Positions 28,300 through 37,376 of a DNA stretch of 64,000 bases are shown here, piece after piece (the stretch's first letter is position 1; each line of letters begins with the position of its first letter). A program made the position numbers and the translations under genes. The notes under the pieces are model-generated. The model saw only the letters and a program-made list of their open reading frames with translations, did no database searches and had not been told where the DNA came from. Origin of the DNA: UTCFX2 sp963726375 (GTDB lineage: Bacteria > Chloroflexota > Anaerolineae > Anaerolineales > UBA4823); assembly GCA_963726375.1 (NCBI GenBank), contig CAVSCE010000008.1, positions 992,001 to 1,056,000 of the forward strand, in the 5' to 3' direction.

Positions 28300-29456
28300 T
28301 TATTGGGCGTTTTTCAGATATTGGTCAAAGAATTGGATCGTGCGGAACATTGCATCGTTGAAGCTGTTTGAAATATTATGATCATCCCCTTGATATGTAT
28401 ACAGCTCAACGACCTTTCCGGCTTTTTCCAGCTGTTCGGCCAGGATTTCGGAGAGCTCGGTCGGGACGCTGGTGTCCGAAGTCCCGTGGTGGAGCTGGAC
28501 CGGACCGGAAATATCGGCAAGATAATTGTTAGCCGAGACCGCGTTCCAGAACTCAGGGTTCTCATCAGGAGAGCCATACAGCGATGACCAGGCCGAGCGC
28601 CAGCCGCGCCCGCCAGAGGCGAGGGTCGCTACCGGAGTGATCGAACCAGACCTGCGCCATTTCGTGAGCAGATCCGGATAGGAGCCGACGACGCCGGCCC
28701 AAATCACGCCGGCGCGGATGTCATTCGAAAGCACCATCGCCCTAAGGGTCAAGAATCCGCCCATCGAATGCCCCCACATACCGATCCGGGTTTCATCAAC
28801 GAAAGCAGACTGCTTCAATGCGCTCACGGCGTTCATCACATCGACCGTATAGCCGGGATCGCTGTACGCTCCGCTGGCGACGCCTTCTGACTGGTCGTGG
28901 CCGCGGTAGTCGATTCGAAATACGACATAACCTGACCGGGCAAGTGAATTGACATAGGCAATATACCGCTCGGTTGTGCGGTATACGTCTGGAGGGATAT
29001 ACCCATGGTTGAAGACGATAGCCGGCCAACCACCAGGGGGCATTTCGCCGTCCGGGATCGTAAGCAAACCGTAAATCTTAAGACCTTCGGAAATGTAAGA
29101 GGCGTAGTGGCGGCTGTAATTCACGCCTCTTTCGAGCTCTTCGACGAGAAGGATATCGCTCCCCGGGAAATCTCGCTGACGCAGAGCCTGAATAGTCATT
29201 GGATGGAGGGTCGCCGTTGGCGTCTGGCTTGGGGCAGGGGATTGCGTGGCGGTTTGGGTCAGAGACGGCTTGCTTGTCAGATCAGGAGTAACTGCTAATG
29301 GTGACCTGGTGACTAACGCCACCGGGGTGTTCAGAGAATGGGGACACTGGCTTCAGGCGCGCGAATTGAACAAGAAGCGCTAAGGGCTGCCGCTGCTGCA
29401 ATCATGAGGAGATAAATACCGAGTTTGATAATGCGATATTCCTTTCCAGCGAACAA
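28300..29456 (-). CDS. Lipoprotein alpha/beta hydrolase (prolyl oligopeptidase-like), one frameshift
   Basis: About 385 residues. The upstream frame, from a TTG near 29456, encodes a lipoprotein signal peptide (LGIYLLMIAAAAALSASC). A frame break near 29340 then joins it to a Thr/Ser/Pro-rich linker and the hydrolase domain. The catalytic serine lies in GHSMGG (GMWGHSMGGFLTLRA), preceded by VFNHGYIPP (oxyanion region) and FRIDYRGHDQSEG. The Asp is in HHGTSDTSVP and the His in YQGDDHNIS. Probably anchored to the outer face of the membrane and acting on peptides or esters. Confidence 0.8.
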
Positions 29457-29715
29457 ATAACAATGCAATTAAGATATTATATATCCATATATGATTCGGT
29501 CAACCCTGGCAAATGAACATTAATGCCTTCCTTATTTCGCTTAGGCCGCAGGTATCTCAGGTGTCTCGAATCGGTTGACTTGAAACTTGTGCCAGATCTC
29601 CCTTGAGGATTTGACAAGCAACCGACCCCAAACAACCAACCTTGACACGCCGGGAATAAGGGTGATAATCTTGTTAGTGAAATTTCAAACAAACAATCTT
29701 GAGAGGGAGCCAATC
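29457..29715 (+). promoter_or_regulatory. Gap with the aminotransferase promoter
   Basis: TTGACA at 29642-29647 and TAATCT at 29666-29671, 18 bases apart, 45 bases before the ATG. The rest of the gap is A/T-rich and shows no gene. Confidence 0.55.
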
Positions 29716-30852
29716 ATGACGCAAAAACCGTTCGACCGCCTTCAAGTTGAGGAATTGAATGTGCCGCCGCGATTGCTTCTCGGTCCCGGACCAAGCCTTG
29801 TGGACCCGCGTGTCCTGAGAGTGATGGCAACCCCGCTCCTGGGGCATCTGGACCCGAGCTTTCTGGAGATCATGGATAGAACCCAGATGATGCTGCGCTA
29901 TGTATTTCAGACCACCAACCAGCTGACCCTTCCGGTCTCGGGTACTGGCACTGCAGCGATGGAAGCCTCCATCGTAAACACAGTTGAGCCAGGCACTAAA
30001 GTGCTGGTATGCATCAATGGGTACTTCAGCACCCGATTGGCGGAGATGGCCGGGCGATGCGGGGCTGATCTAAGAACGATCCAGCGCCCCTGGGGGGATG
30101 TTTTTACCCCCGGAGAAGTCGATCTGGCACTTAATGAACATCCGGCAAAGGTGGTCGCGATCGTGCATGCCGAAACATCAACCGGCGCGATGCAGCCGCT
30201 CGAAGAAATCGTCAAGGTCGTACACAAGCACGGTGCAATCCTGATCGTGGACGCGGTAACTTCCCTGGGCGGCGTGCCGATCCTTGTCGATGAGCTTGGG
30301 ATTGATGTCTGCTACAGCGGCGCTCAGAAATGCCTCGGCAGTCCGCCTGGGTCCAGCCCGATCACGGTAAGCCCGCGAACTGTAGAAATCCTGGGACAGC
30401 GCAAGACAAAGGTTTCTAACTTTTACCTGGATCTGGCTTTATTGGTCAAGTATTGGGGTCCGGAGCGCATGTACCATCATACTGCCCCGATCAGCTCGGT
30501 TTACGCTCTCTATGAAGCGCTGAGAATTGTCGCTGAAGAAGGACTGGAAGCTCGCTGGGACCGCCACCACCGCAACGCGGAGCTGCTCTGGAGCGGCCTT
30601 GAAGACCTCGGTCTGGAGATGCATGTCCCCCTGGAACACCGCCTGCCCAGCCTGACGACCGTGAGGGTACCCGATGGAGTGGATGAGCCAAAAGTGCGGG
30701 CGCGTTTATTGAACGAATATAATATCGAGATCGGCGGCGGCCTGGGTGAATTGAAAGGCAAAGTCTGGAGGATCGGTCTGATGGGCTTTTCCTCCCGGAT
30801 CGAAAATGTGACCTTGCTTCTTGCTGCGCTTAAGAAAATCTTGAGATCGTGA
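29716..30852 (+). CDS. Class V aminotransferase, serine/alanine-glyoxylate type
   Basis: 378 residues, intact, PLP-dependent. It probably transfers the amino group of serine or alanine to glyoxylate. Start ATG 29716 follows GAGAGGGAG. Motifs are LLLGPGPSLVDPRVLRVMATPLLGHLD near residue 20, VSGTGTAAMEASI near 77, HAETSTGAMQPL near 150, VDAVTSLGGVPI near 178 and the PLP lysine in SGAQKCLGSPPGSSPIT near 203. The C-terminal domain ends with GGGLGELKGKVWRIGLMGFSS, with the usual conserved Arg. Monocistronic between its own promoter and a hairpin. Confidence 0.9.
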   Translation: MTQKPFDRLQVEELNVPPRLLLGPGPSLVDPRVLRVMATPLLGHLDPSFLEIMDRTQMMLRYVFQTTNQLTLPVSGTGTAAMEASIVNTVEPGTKVLVCINGYFSTRLAEMAGRCGADLRTIQRPWGDVFTPGEVDLALNEHPAKVVAIVHAETSTGAMQPLEEIVKVVHKHGAILIVDAVTSLGGVPILVDELGIDVCYSGAQKCLGSPPGSSPITVSPRTVEILGQRKTKVSNFYLDLALLVKYWGPERMYHHTAPISSVYALYEALRIVAEEGLEARWDRHHRNAELLWSGLEDLGLEMHVPLEHRLPSLTTVRVPDGVDEPKVRARLLNEYNIEIGGGLGELKGKVWRIGLMGFSSRIENVTLLLAALKKILRS

Positions 30853-30901
30853 TCATTTGGTCACAGGATTTCTTTTTCCGAATGAAGTAAACAAATCATC
30901 C

Positions 30902-30934
30902 GTACCAGCCGGGGAAGTAAACCCCGGTTGGTAC
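30902..30934 (+). terminator. Hairpin after the aminotransferase
   Basis: A 13-bp stem (GTACCAGCCGGGG pairing with CCCCGGTTGGTAC, one G-U) and seven-base loop, followed only by weak T-rich sequence. Confidence 0.65.
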
Positions 30935-31118
30935 ATATTACTTGCTTTTGTCAATTGCCAACGACGATCGAGATTAAAACAATCCAATTCACATACCATA
31001 GAAAACGATATTCAACCCAAAACTATCCATTTAAAGGGTAAAATAAAATTTTAGGTTGGTAACGCTTAATCGTGCTGGTTGAAGGTTTATGTGCTTTCCG
31101 TTTGAGGAGAGATGCAGC

Positions 31119-32476
31119 GTGAGCAATGACTTATTCGACAGGCTTGTCACGAACATTTCCAGGGCATTGGGCCAGTTAGATGTTGCTGCAGACAAATCTT
31201 CTATAGAAGATCTGGCAGGATTGATCCAGCTGGGAATGTGTGCGAAGACGCGCACGTATCAGAATTTAAATCACGTTTTTAACCTGGTGGATGAAGAGTC
31301 TCCTATCAGACTCTGGCTGCTGTATTTCACGATCTGGTTTATTTTCAGGTCGATCAAGGTTTTCAGCCGGAGATTTGTGCGATTATCGCCCCTTATATCC
31401 TTGAGATCGCAGGGCTGATCGAATTGCTCGATGGACCTGCTACAGGCGATCAAGATTATTGCTTGCTGCTTGATACTTTTGGATTCAAGGCTGGTCATAA
31501 TATCAGCCCGCGCAGTGGTCTAAATGAATTTCTAAGCGCCCTGGTGATGACGAAAAGTCTGGCTGACCTGATGGATAAGGGAGATTTATTCAGCCTGATG
31601 CTGTGCATCGAAGCGAGCATACCTTTTCGAGATTCGGTGCTGACCGGAGAGGATCATCTCAGCGTCCTTGAACACCGGGCGATCGGAATTAATGACAAAT
31701 GGGATCTTGGTTTCAGCAGTGATGAGCTGGTCAAGCGATTAAAACAGGCGGTCATTTTCGCTAATCACGATGTGGATAGTTTTGCCGAAACGGATGTCGC
31801 CTGCTACCTGGAGACTTCCTGGAAGCTTCTGCCGGAAATGAATGCCACATTTCAGGGGATCGAGGCCTATTCAGTCCGCGAATATCGCAAGGCGCTTGAG
31901 CTGATGGAGAAATCGGCAGCTCGCATGAATCCGGACCGGATATTTCACCAGTATCGGGGCGAACCACCCGATGAAGCGTACCATTGGATGGCAGCTCAGG
32001 CTCGAAAGAACATCGCGACTTCTCTTGCGTATTTCCAGATTATGCTTACGGCTCAAGCGATCCTGGAAGCGCTAACCGAAGAAACTGGTGGGGATATGCA
32101 GCTTTTTGAGCTTGTCGGTGAGCGCGGGACCCCAAAAGTCCTTTCTCATAGCCCGGATGCACCCCATCCTGATAGCTCATTCCCGAGCTGGATTGATCCT
32201 GCTTCCGACCTGGTCCGGCTTCTGGGCGATGGGCGAAATCAGCAGATGCAGTGCGATATGGGAATTTCGCCTTTTTCCCGGTTCCTTCTCCAATATCTTG
32301 GTCCGGAGCAGAGGAGCACGATCCTGCGGGAGGCGAAAGAGATGTTCGGAGGACGCCTCTCGGCGAGTGGTTTCCTTCAGCTGGTTCCTTCCACAATCCT
32401 TTCGCCTATCGCCTCGACCTGTGCGGGGATCGCGCTTTCCCGCCGGGATCAACTGCTCCAGTTTGTGAATCCTTAA
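31119..32476 (+). CDS. Unknown 450-residue protein, one frameshift
   Basis: GTG 31119 follows GAGGAGA at good spacing. The frame breaks near 31335; the next frame supplies FQPEICAIIAPYILEIAGLIELLDGPATG and joins the long downstream frame. The protein is largely helical and soluble. Visible segments are LFDRLVTNISRALGQ, FGFKAGHNISPRSGLNEF, a repeat-like region YSVREYRKALELMEKS that recalls a TPR helix pair, and HQYRGEPPDEAYHWMAAQARKNI. No enzyme motif is seen. It ends at a strong bidirectional terminator. I do not recognise a family. Confidence 0.6.
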
Positions 32477-32477
32477 T

Positions 32478-32509
32478 AAAAAAATCCGGCCTGCAGGCCG
32501 GATTTTTTT
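32478..32509. terminator. Strong bidirectional terminator
   Basis: Perfect hairpin AAATCCGGCC-TGCA-GGCCGGATTT flanked by A and T runs on both sides, placed between convergent genes. Confidence 0.92.
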
Positions 32510-32521
32510 GCAGCTGGTTTT

Positions 32522-32692
32522 CTAGATAATCATAGCTATCAGCACGAACGGAATCGCCAGCAAGACCAGCACTCCAATCACAATTCCGAAGGCGCATCCG
32601 ACTGTGCCAAGGACCAGGCCGATCAATCCAAAAATCAAGCCAAAAACAAGCTTCAGGAAACCCCCGATTACACCGAAGATAAAACTGAACAT
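32522..32692 (-). CDS. Small glycine-rich membrane protein
   Basis: 56 residues from ATG 32692 (GGAGAG upstream). It is almost entirely two hydrophobic helices with GxxxG-like spacing (FGLIFGLIGLVLGTVG, then IGVLVLLAIPFVLIAMII). Its function is unknown. Its composition resembles small pore-like or stress-associated membrane peptides. Confidence 0.6.
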   Translation of the reverse strand: MFSFIFGVIGGFLKLVFGLIFGLIGLVLGTVGCAFGIVIGVLVLLAIPFVLIAMII

Positions 32693-32763
32693 CCTGCACT
32701 CTCCATTTGTTTCAAAGCACAACTACTCTATATACGGGAGAGTGGAAAATTGGTTGCAATCCC

Positions 32764-33756
32764 TCATGGTAATCGGGTGACACCCAGGCCTGGCTGATTG
32801 CTCAGGACAAGCTGCGCACCGTTGTAGGTCAGGCCGTCAAAAGGATCGTTCGCCAGCAGGAGAGGAGAATCCAGGTCGGCAAAATCGCACAGCGGAGCTA
32901 GCTGAGCTGCGGCCGAGACGGCCAGGCTGGTTTCCACCATGCAGCCGATCATCACCTGCAGATCCAGAGCGCGGGCGGTATGGATTGCCCGCAGTGCCTC
33001 CCGGATCCCTCCAGTCTTGGCCAGCTTGATCACAACCCCATCGACGGCGCCTGCATGAGCGGCGACATCATGGGAAGTTTTTACATTCTCATCGGCGAAG
33101 ATCGGCAAGCCTGGTTTTTGGTCGTGCAGCCACCGCAGACCTTCGATATCACCCATCGCAAGCGGCTGTTCGACGAACTCGATCCCGAAATCAGCCAGGC
33201 GGGGGATCAGGAAAATCGCCTGCTCTCGGCTCCAGCCCGCATTGGCGTCCACCCTCAGGGATGCGTCGGTGGTCTCGCGGATCTTTTGGACGACCTTCAG
33301 ATCGTCTTCTCCGCCGCCCAGCTTGATCTTCAAAGCGGGCATTTTTGAAGCGCGTGCGCGCTCAGCCATCACTTCCGGCTTGTCGATTGAAATGGTGTAG
33401 GTTGTAGGAGGTGCGCATGCAGGGTTGAGCCCCAGCAGGCGATAGAGCGGCTGTCCCAGACGCTTTCCCAGCGCGTCATGCAGCGCCAGGTCAATGGCTG
33501 CCTTTGCGGCACTTGACCCGCCCGGCAGGGCAGCCAGGGGCTCTTCCAGGTCGAACGGATCCCAATCACGATCGGCGACAGCCTGAAGGTATGCGATGAT
33601 TCCTTCCTGCGATTCGCCGTGATGCGGGACACCCGCTGCTTCGCCGACGCCATCTCCGATCTGGACAAACACGTTATGGCGCTGGTCTGTGGCTCCGTGG
33701 GCAATCCGCCAGGTGGTTTTGAGTTTGACTGTAAAGGGTTCGTAAGAGAGTTTCAA
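32764..33756 (-). CDS. Dipeptide epimerase (enolase superfamily), L-Ala-D/L-Glu type
   Basis: About 330 residues. The start is taken as TTG 33756, which overlaps the stop of the NlpC gene (TTGA) and has GGAGG upstream; a longer ATG at 33795 would add a poor N-terminus. An N-terminal capping domain is followed by a TIM barrel with ALKIKLGG (KxK base), RVDANAGWS (metal Asp), FVEQPL (metal Glu), FADEN (metal Glu) and VVIKLAKTGGI (second Lys). This is the muconate-lactonizing/dipeptide-epimerase arrangement. It probably converts L-Ala-D-Glu from murein to L-Ala-L-Glu for breakdown. Third gene of the murein-peptide operon. Confidence 0.87.
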   Translation of the reverse strand: MKLSYEPFTVKLKTTWRIAHGATDQRHNVFVQIGDGVGEAAGVPHHGESQEGIIAYLQAVADRDWDPFDLEEPLAALPGGSSAAKAAIDLALHDALGKRLGQPLYRLLGLNPACAPPTTYTISIDKPEVMAERARASKMPALKIKLGGGEDDLKVVQKIRETTDASLRVDANAGWSREQAIFLIPRLADFGIEFVEQPLAMGDIEGLRWLHDQKPGLPIFADENVKTSHDVAAHAGAVDGVVIKLAKTGGIREALRAIHTARALDLQVMIGCMVETSLAVSAAAQLAPLCDFADLDSPLLLANDPFDGLTYNGAQLVLSNQPGLGVTRLP

Positions 33757-34724
33757 GAATGCCTCCGTGCTCCAACAAGATGTTCCTTCAACCATGCCCG
33801 GTATTGGGGATGGGCCGGGTTCAAGCTGTTGATCGAAACGCCGCCGGCAGCACCGTTGGCGTGGATGAGTTCTTCACCTCCGAGAGAGATTGCCACGTGG
33901 CTGACATCCGCAAATCGACCGATCTGGCGCTCGTCCATTGTTTCGCCGGTCAGGGTCCCAAAGAACAACAAATCACCTGGTCGCAGGTCGTTTTCAACCG
34001 GCTCGCCTGCCTGGAACTGCTGGTCGGCATCGCGCGGAAGGCTCGTTCCAAGAAAAGCCCAAAATCTCTCCACCAAACCCGAGCAATCAAAGCCGTAAGG
34101 GCTTCGCCCTCCCCATAAATATGGGACGCCGATGAAACGGCGAAACAATCCAAGCGCAAATGCAATCCCTGCCGGGGAAGGGGCAGGCCAGAAATCTTCC
34201 GACAGCAATCCGGACCGGTCCACCCACCAGGTGCGGCCGTCTGGGAGGCGGACCTGGGCTGCAGAATTATGCTGCTCTTCGACCGGCACGCAAACACCGA
34301 ACGGCAGCCTGCCTGCCTCCTGACCGGGGAGGGGAATTGGCTGGTACCAGGCTTGTAAGAGGTCAGCCTGCACCATTGTGCGGCAAGCGCTCTGATAGGC
34401 TCTCGCCTCTTGTTCCGAACAGGAGTGGATTGCACCGGTGCGGATCCAACCAGTATAGCTGTCATGCGCCAACCTTACCAGCAGCCAGTCGTCAGCTTCA
34501 TCGAGAACCTGGACTGCATCTCCGATCAACGCCTGGTTTACGCGTTCAGACAGGCTGCGCGGCTCACGGCGCATATCGCTGACGGGGCGGCTGCAGATCC
34601 CCCAGGGGTATGGATCGTCCTGGTTATCAGAAAAGGTGCGGCCAAATCCTGGACTGGATCGGTTGTTTGTGGTTAAGACGTTTTTATTCCCGTTTTCGGG
34701 TGCCTTTTGATTGAAGGCTGCCAT
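33753..34724 (-). CDS. NlpC/P60 murein-peptide endopeptidase with SH3 domains
   Basis: 323 residues. SH3-like segments fill residues about 55-190 (VQVLDEADDWLLVRLAHDSYTGWI, VRLPDGRTWWVDRSG). The C-terminal NlpC/P60 domain has YLWGGRSPYGFDCSGLV (nucleophile Cys near 222), VSHVAISLGG (catalytic His) and ELIHANG (third residue). No signal peptide is apparent, fitting a cytoplasmic enzyme like B. subtilis YkfC that cleaves gamma-D-Glu-diamino acid bonds of imported murein peptides. It lies four bases after the M55 gene and is coupled to the epimerase. Confidence 0.87.
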   Translation of the reverse strand: MAAFNQKAPENGNKNVLTTNNRSSPGFGRTFSDNQDDPYPWGICSRPVSDMRREPRSLSERVNQALIGDAVQVLDEADDWLLVRLAHDSYTGWIRTGAIHSCSEQEARAYQSACRTMVQADLLQAWYQPIPLPGQEAGRLPFGVCVPVEEQHNSAAQVRLPDGRTWWVDRSGLLSEDFWPAPSPAGIAFALGLFRRFIGVPYLWGGRSPYGFDCSGLVERFWAFLGTSLPRDADQQFQAGEPVENDLRPGDLLFFGTLTGETMDERQIGRFADVSHVAISLGGEELIHANGAAGGVSINSLNPAHPQYRAWLKEHLVGARRHS

Positions 34725-34728
34725 CGAA

Positions 34729-35550
34729 TCAACCCCGCACCATCATCACGGCGGACCGAAAAGCCCTGTACAGGGTGGGAACATCAGGAGCCGTATATTC
34801 AATCCGCCTGCCCGTGCGGCTGGCGCCGGGGAGAATTGCTGCCTTATCGGCCATTTCAGAATGGACGAAATCGATTGCCATCCGGATTGGGGTCTCCAGC
34901 TTGCGCGGCGCCGGCAATCGATCGTGTTTCAACCGGTTGACTGCCTGGGAAGCCGCAATCCGGATTTTTTCATGGGTGATGGCAGGCGGTAGGAGCTCCG
35001 CTGACATCCGCCCATTTGCCCATTTGACTACAGCCTGTTCGATGCCAGGGATCAATGCCTCAGCCTCGGAACAGGCAGCCTGGTCGCCGGAAATCAGGAT
35101 CACCGGGGCGTTGAAGTAGCCGGCGACAGCAGCGTTCAGCCCGATTTCACCGCAAGGCTCATCGTTAATCAGCAGGTTTGCCACCCGTTCGTCCGACCAG
35201 GTATGCTCGAGGATCGCGTTCTGGGTTCCGATCCTGGCATGGTAGCCAACGAACATCACTGCATCTATGTCTTCGTCGACGCCCTGGACCATTGAAAAAG
35301 GAGAAGGAGTGCCGCTGTTCAGGTGGGCACGCGGGTCGAGTTCTTCAATCAGGATGTTGCGGCCGTAGCTGTGACCATCGCTGACGACGACTTCACTTGC
35401 ACCGCCAGAAAATGCGCCGTTTACTGCTGCGTTCACGTCCTCAGTCATCAGCCGGCGAAAGCGGGGATATTCAGAGTGGCTGGTGTTGACATGATCCCAG
35501 CTTACAACGCCGGTGATCCCTTCCATATCAGCAGCAATTAAAATCTTCAT
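34729..35550 (-). CDS. dppA: M55 D-aminopeptidase (DppA-like)
   Basis: 273 residues from ATG 35550. M55 zinc peptidase that removes N-terminal D-amino acids such as D-Ala. The N-terminal metal motif ADMEGITGV lies at residues 7-16, followed by DVNAAVNGA and EVVVSDGHSYGRN near 60 (metal His), MFVGYHARIG near 103, and LEHTWSD near 118. An AAAGGGA ribosome site precedes the start. It heads a three-gene set equivalent to B. subtilis dppA, ykfC and ykfB, which salvage murein peptides. No peptide transporter is included here. Confidence 0.87.
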   Translation of the reverse strand: MKILIAADMEGITGVVSWDHVNTSHSEYPRFRRLMTEDVNAAVNGAFSGGASEVVVSDGHSYGRNILIEELDPRAHLNSGTPSPFSMVQGVDEDIDAVMFVGYHARIGTQNAILEHTWSDERVANLLINDEPCGEIGLNAAVAGYFNAPVILISGDQAACSEAEALIPGIEQAVVKWANGRMSAELLPPAITHEKIRIAASQAVNRLKHDRLPAPRKLETPIRMAIDFVHSEMADKAAILPGASRTGRRIEYTAPDVPTLYRAFRSAVMMVRG

Positions 35551-35853
35551 ATAAAATTCCCTTTCCATGGATTAGAGGTCGCTTTTGATGATTCTGCAAA
35601 CCTGAGTGTACTGATATCCTAAGCTTGAGGGATGAGTATCTGGGCAATAAGTCTACCATGAATGGGATGTGATCAGAGATATGGAAACATGACTTAATCG
35701 AGGCCGGACTTTGCAGCCTGAAGGTAATTCTGATCCAGAGGGAAAGGTTTGGAAATGATACTCAATCGTTTTGAAATGGGTGAGAATCTCCCTGCTCAAC
35801 CAAGTGTCGCGGATAGGTGACCGCAGGAGGAAATATTCCAGTATACTTATCTT
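35551..35853. promoter_or_regulatory. Divergent gap with a leaderless promoter
   Basis: For the plus-strand gene, TATACT at 35842-35847 ends six bases before ATG 35854, so the message would have little or no leader. A GGAGG lies farther up (about 35826-35830), 24 bases before the ATG, too far to act as its ribosome site. Nothing else is recognised. Confidence 0.45.
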
Positions 35854-37341
35854 ATGGATAGACGTTTTGTCGTCTGCCTGTTGTTCATCTTATCGTTCAG
35901 CCCGGGCTGGAGGCCGAAGGCCCAGAACGTTGAGCCTTTATGGCGAAAACTGGCGCAAGGCATCGATTATCGTGAGTTTTTCCTCCCCGAGCCTGACCAT
36001 ATTTATGTCACGCGCCTGGATCGGGCAAATCCGCAGGCGATCATTGATACGAGCCTGGCAAATGGTGTGCTGAGCGCCGGGCTGGAGCCGCTGAGCGCGC
36101 AGGTAGAACGATTTGATGGAGCTCTTGGCTATTGGGACGGTTCCTGGGGGCCGCGCTACCAGGTTGCAGCCGCGATCAACGGTGGTTTTTTTGACACTGA
36201 GAGCGGGTCGCCCAGCGGCGGGTTGATTTATTCCGGGTGGTATGCCCATCGCTACTCTGACCGCCAGACCCAGGGTGGTTTTGCCTGGCGCTTTGACCGG
36301 CTGGCGCTGGTCAGCGAGTGTTTGATCCAAAGGCCCGGCAAACAGCTCGTGATCCTTCCTGATACCGGCGAGTTCATCGCTTTCGACGGCGTCAATATCC
36401 CGCGTGAAGAAGACCAGCTGGTCCTGTACACCCCCCAATACGGCCCAACGACTCCCCCGACCGAAGAGGGAATAGAGATCCTGGTGGAGCTGGCGCAGCC
36501 ATTAATTCTGACCGACGAAATGCAAACTGGCACGGTCCGCGATGTGCAAATGGACAAGGGTGGGTTGTATCTCCCCTTTGACCACCTCGCGCTCTCTGCC
36601 AGCGGCATCGCAGCCCGGGAAATGACCGGCCATTTTGAAGTAGGAGACTTGGTCGGTTTCAGCTTCGACCTCCGCCACCTTGAAGCTGGCTGCCGGAAGG
36701 AGCGGTCCGAGAGCCTGATTGGAGCTTCTGCAGGTGCGGCGGGTGGAGATGTATTCCTGAGAGAGGGGGTCATCCAACGGCTGAACGACCTTGGGTCAGT
36801 TCTGCGCAATCCGCGCACTGCGGTTGCAATCAACGATCGTTTCGTTTTTTTTATCGTTGTGGATGGTCGCGATCGGCTCCGCAGCCTGGGGATGAGCATG
36901 GTGGAGCTGGCGCTTTTTGCCAAGCTCAAGCTCGGGGCTACCTGGGGTGTGGCGATGGACGGCGGTGGGTCGTCGACGATGGTATTGAATGGGAAAGTGG
37001 TAAACCATCCCAATTCAGAGACGATCGTCAGGCTCCAATCGGAAGATACCCCGCGAGGAGTAGCGAACGGTCTGATGATGATAGCCTTACAGCCAGCCGA
37101 AATCTCACAGCGCTATAAGCCAGGCGATGGTGTGGTGATCGGTGGAGAGGGCGAAGCGAACCTGCGTCTCGGTCCGGGGACCAATTATCCTCCCATGGCG
37201 CTGCTCTCCGTAGGCAGGCGCGGGGTCGTGGTGGACCATGCAGTAAATGGGGTGCTTGCGAAGGGCTTTTCCTGGTGGAAAATCGATTTTGACGGTCAGG
37301 TCGGCTGGGTTAGCGAATTGGTCTTTCAGTTGGAACCATAG
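35854..37341 (+). CDS. Secreted phosphodiester glycosidase-like (NAGPA) protein with SH3 domain
   Basis: 495 residues, intact. A signal peptide covers about residues 1-24. The NAGPA-type domain (about 60-410) shows AAINGGFFDTESGSPSGG near residue 108, PRTAVAINDRF near 322 and WGVAMDGGGSSTMVLNG near 367, the three hallmark segments of the family that removes sugar 1-phosphodiester caps or acts on surface polysaccharide. A bacterial SH3 domain follows (GEANLRLGPGTNYPPMALL to WWKIDFDGQVGWVSE), probably binding the cell wall. Substrate unknown. Confidence 0.85.
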   Translation: MDRRFVVCLLFILSFSPGWRPKAQNVEPLWRKLAQGIDYREFFLPEPDHIYVTRLDRANPQAIIDTSLANGVLSAGLEPLSAQVERFDGALGYWDGSWGPRYQVAAAINGGFFDTESGSPSGGLIYSGWYAHRYSDRQTQGGFAWRFDRLALVSECLIQRPGKQLVILPDTGEFIAFDGVNIPREEDQLVLYTPQYGPTTPPTEEGIEILVELAQPLILTDEMQTGTVRDVQMDKGGLYLPFDHLALSASGIAAREMTGHFEVGDLVGFSFDLRHLEAGCRKERSESLIGASAGAAGGDVFLREGVIQRLNDLGSVLRNPRTAVAINDRFVFFIVVDGRDRLRSLGMSMVELALFAKLKLGATWGVAMDGGGSSTMVLNGKVVNHPNSETIVRLQSEDTPRGVANGLMMIALQPAEISQRYKPGDGVVIGGEGEANLRLGPGTNYPPMALLSVGRRGVVVDHAVNGVLAKGFSWWKIDFDGQVGWVSELVFQLEP

Positions 37342-37376
37342 CGTTCTCGGGGAAATGTTGGTGGGAGGAGGACAGG

